From Elusimicrobia bacterium RIFCSPLOWO2_01_FULL_59_12 (GTDB taxonomy: Bacteria; Elusimicrobiota; Elusimicrobia; 2-01-FULL-59-12): a DNA stretch of 5,895 nucleotides. The notes under the pieces are model-generated. The model made no database searches. It was not told the DNA's origin and saw only the letters and a program-made list of their open reading frames with translations. A program made the position numbers and the translations under genes. Shown in pieces: positions 5,322-5,895 of the stretch (positions within the stretch are counted from its first letter, which is position 1; every line of letters starts with the position of its first letter). The DNA is taken from positions 3,133 through 9,027 of the forward strand of contig MGUR01000019.1 of the NCBI GenBank assembly GCA_001800075.1. The letters run 5' to 3'.

Positions 5322-5415
5322 AGACCCCCAGCCCTGGGATTTCGCTTTTCCGCCGCTGAGACGTTGGCGGATCCACCAAGGAAGTAAAGGTGGAACGGGG
5401 CTGGGGGTTTGTTTT
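5322..5415 (+). terminator. Strong intrinsic terminator with a three-way-junction fold
   Basis: The outer stem pairs 5322-5336 with 5396-5410, including ten uninterrupted G-C-rich pairs (CCCCCAGCCC with GGGCTGGGGG). A T-rich tract, TTTGTTTT, follows. Instead of a tight loop, the enclosed 59 nt hold two further perfect 6-bp hairpins directly next to each other: TCCGCC 5349-5354 with GGCGGA 5366-5371, and TCCACC 5372-5377 with GGTGGA 5389-5394. It begins 16 bp after the barrel gene stop, so termination of that gene is the obvious role. The branched loop is unusual. It does not match a riboswitch class I know. Confidence 0.75.
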
Positions 5416-5420
5416 ATAAT
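5415..5420 (+). promoter_or_regulatory. Perfect TATAAT -10 box giving a probably leaderless mRNA
   Basis: TATAAT lies in the last part of the terminator T-tract, and only 6 nt (CGCTCA) separate it from the GTG start of the next gene at 5427. The usual 7-bp distance puts +1 on or next to the G of GTG. The -35 region is poor (TGGAAC or GGAACG near 5391-5397) and overlaps the terminator stem, so an activator or another start site cannot be excluded. Confidence 0.5.
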
Positions 5421-5426
5421 CGCTCA

Positions 5427-5895
5427 GTGAAAAATTATCTTCGATTTCTCCTCCTTTTCCCTTCCGTTTCCTTCTTTTTGATTCTCGGTGTTCCAGCGCC
5501 CGGCCGGGCGGCGTCCGTGCTCGATATCGGCACCGATTACCGGATTCGCGGGATCTCCCACAAAAGCCCTTCCTACGGAGCGCCCGGTGACCGCAATTAC
5601 GCTTATTACTCGCAGCGCGCCTTGGCCCACATAGGCGGCCGCTTCAACCCGAATCTAGAATTCATGACCCAGTTTCAAGCGCTGGGTGTGGCCGGATCCA
5701 GCACGTCCGTCACCGACCCTGTCGCCAACCAGGCGGCGGGCCATTACCCCGACACCAATTTCACCCCTTGGGTCCAGTGGGTATACTTCAAAGCGAGCGA
5801 ACTGCACGATTGGCCGGTGGATGTGACCGTCGGGCGCCAGCCGATCCTTCTCGGCGACGGATTGATCCTTTCCGACGACGACCTAGGATTCACCG
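5427..5895 (+). CDS. Second outer-membrane barrel protein, alginate-export-like, N-terminal part (3' end outside window)
   Basis: The frame is open from GTG 5427 to the window edge (156 complete codons). Residues 1-29 are a signal peptide: basic KNYLR, hydrophobic FLLLFPSVSFFLILGV, cleavage after GRA or RAA before SVLDIG. The mature start SVLDIGTDYRIRGIS is a typical first beta-strand. Further strands follow (YAYYSQRALAHIGGRF, LEFMTQFQALGV, WVQWVYFKA). Then comes VDVTVGRQPILLGDGLILSD at about residues 131-150, close to the GRQ-x-YGDGR strand of alginate-export-family barrels. No SD precedes the GTG, in agreement with a leaderless transcript; internal ATG/GTG codons lie after the signal peptide and are worse starts. 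It is probably a second outer-membrane channel working alongside, or as a variant of, the preceding barrel. The family call is moderate because the C-terminus is not visible. Confidence 0.75.
   Translation, partial: MKNYLRFLLLFPSVSFFLILGVPAPGRAASVLDIGTDYRIRGISHKSPSYGAPGDRNYAYYSQRALAHIGGRFNPNLEFMTQFQALGVAGSSTSVTDPVANQAAGHYPDTNFTPWVQWVYFKASELHDWPVDVTVGRQPILLGDGLILSDDDLGFT

Noticed and set aside
5349..5394. Resemblance to a TPP riboswitch because of CTGAGA in the loop
   Set aside because: The other conserved THI-box segments are absent, and the structure lies after a stop codon with a terminator shape, not ahead of a thiamine gene.
1..5895. CRISPR array, tRNA/rRNA genes, transposase or integrase
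   Set aside because: No regularly spaced repeats, cloverleaf-type sequences, DDE or recombinase motifs, or terminal inverted repeats were seen on either strand.

Overview
The window looks like chromosomal DNA of a Gram-negative bacterium. Two consecutive genes encode outer-membrane beta-barrels with signal peptides, and the complete one ends in the terminal Phe typical of such proteins. The gene mix (PAP2 phosphatase, DUF883/ElaB-type membrane anchor, AI-2E-type permease remnant, alginate-export-like barrels, several small secreted or membrane proteins) and the moderately GC-rich sequence would suit a Nitrospira-like member of the Nitrospirota. That placement is an inference from gene content, not a search result.

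Left part (1-2983): small, mostly cell-envelope genes, several of them damaged or poorly known. It opens with the 3' end of a PAP2-family membrane phosphatase. Convergent to it is a 53-codon single-pass membrane protein on the minus strand (475-636). Then come a 75-aa protein with a textbook C2H2 zinc-finger pattern (829-1056), two overlapping small ORFs that are either two tiny genes or one frameshifted secreted protein (1121-1556), and an AI-2E permease gene that has lost its central domain (1531-1992). A secreted 183-aa protein with an internal duplication and a DUF883/ElaB-like protein follow as a two-gene unit (2099-2983).

The main non-coding signal on this side is a duplicated regulatory element. 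A 43-bp block, 40/43 identical, occurs at 725-767 and 1976-2018, in the same orientation, ahead of the zinc-finger gene and of the secreted-protein gene. In both copies the block ends exactly on TAGGCA, and a -10-like hexamer (TATCAT, TAACAT) follows after exactly 17 bp. I read this as a shared promoter with conserved upstream activator DNA, so the two units are probably co-regulated.

Right part (2984-5895): more regular and more GC-rich. A membrane-anchored TPR protein of YfgM/CpoB-like build has its own extended -10 promoter and a TTG start. A 430-aa outer-membrane barrel follows, driven by a near-perfect sigma-70 promoter (TTGACA, 17 bp, TATATT) and closed by a strong terminator whose loop folds into two further hairpins (a three-way junction). 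The U-tract of that terminator runs straight into a perfect TATAAT, which lies so close to the GTG start of the next barrel gene that its mRNA is probably leaderless. That second barrel is cut by the window end.
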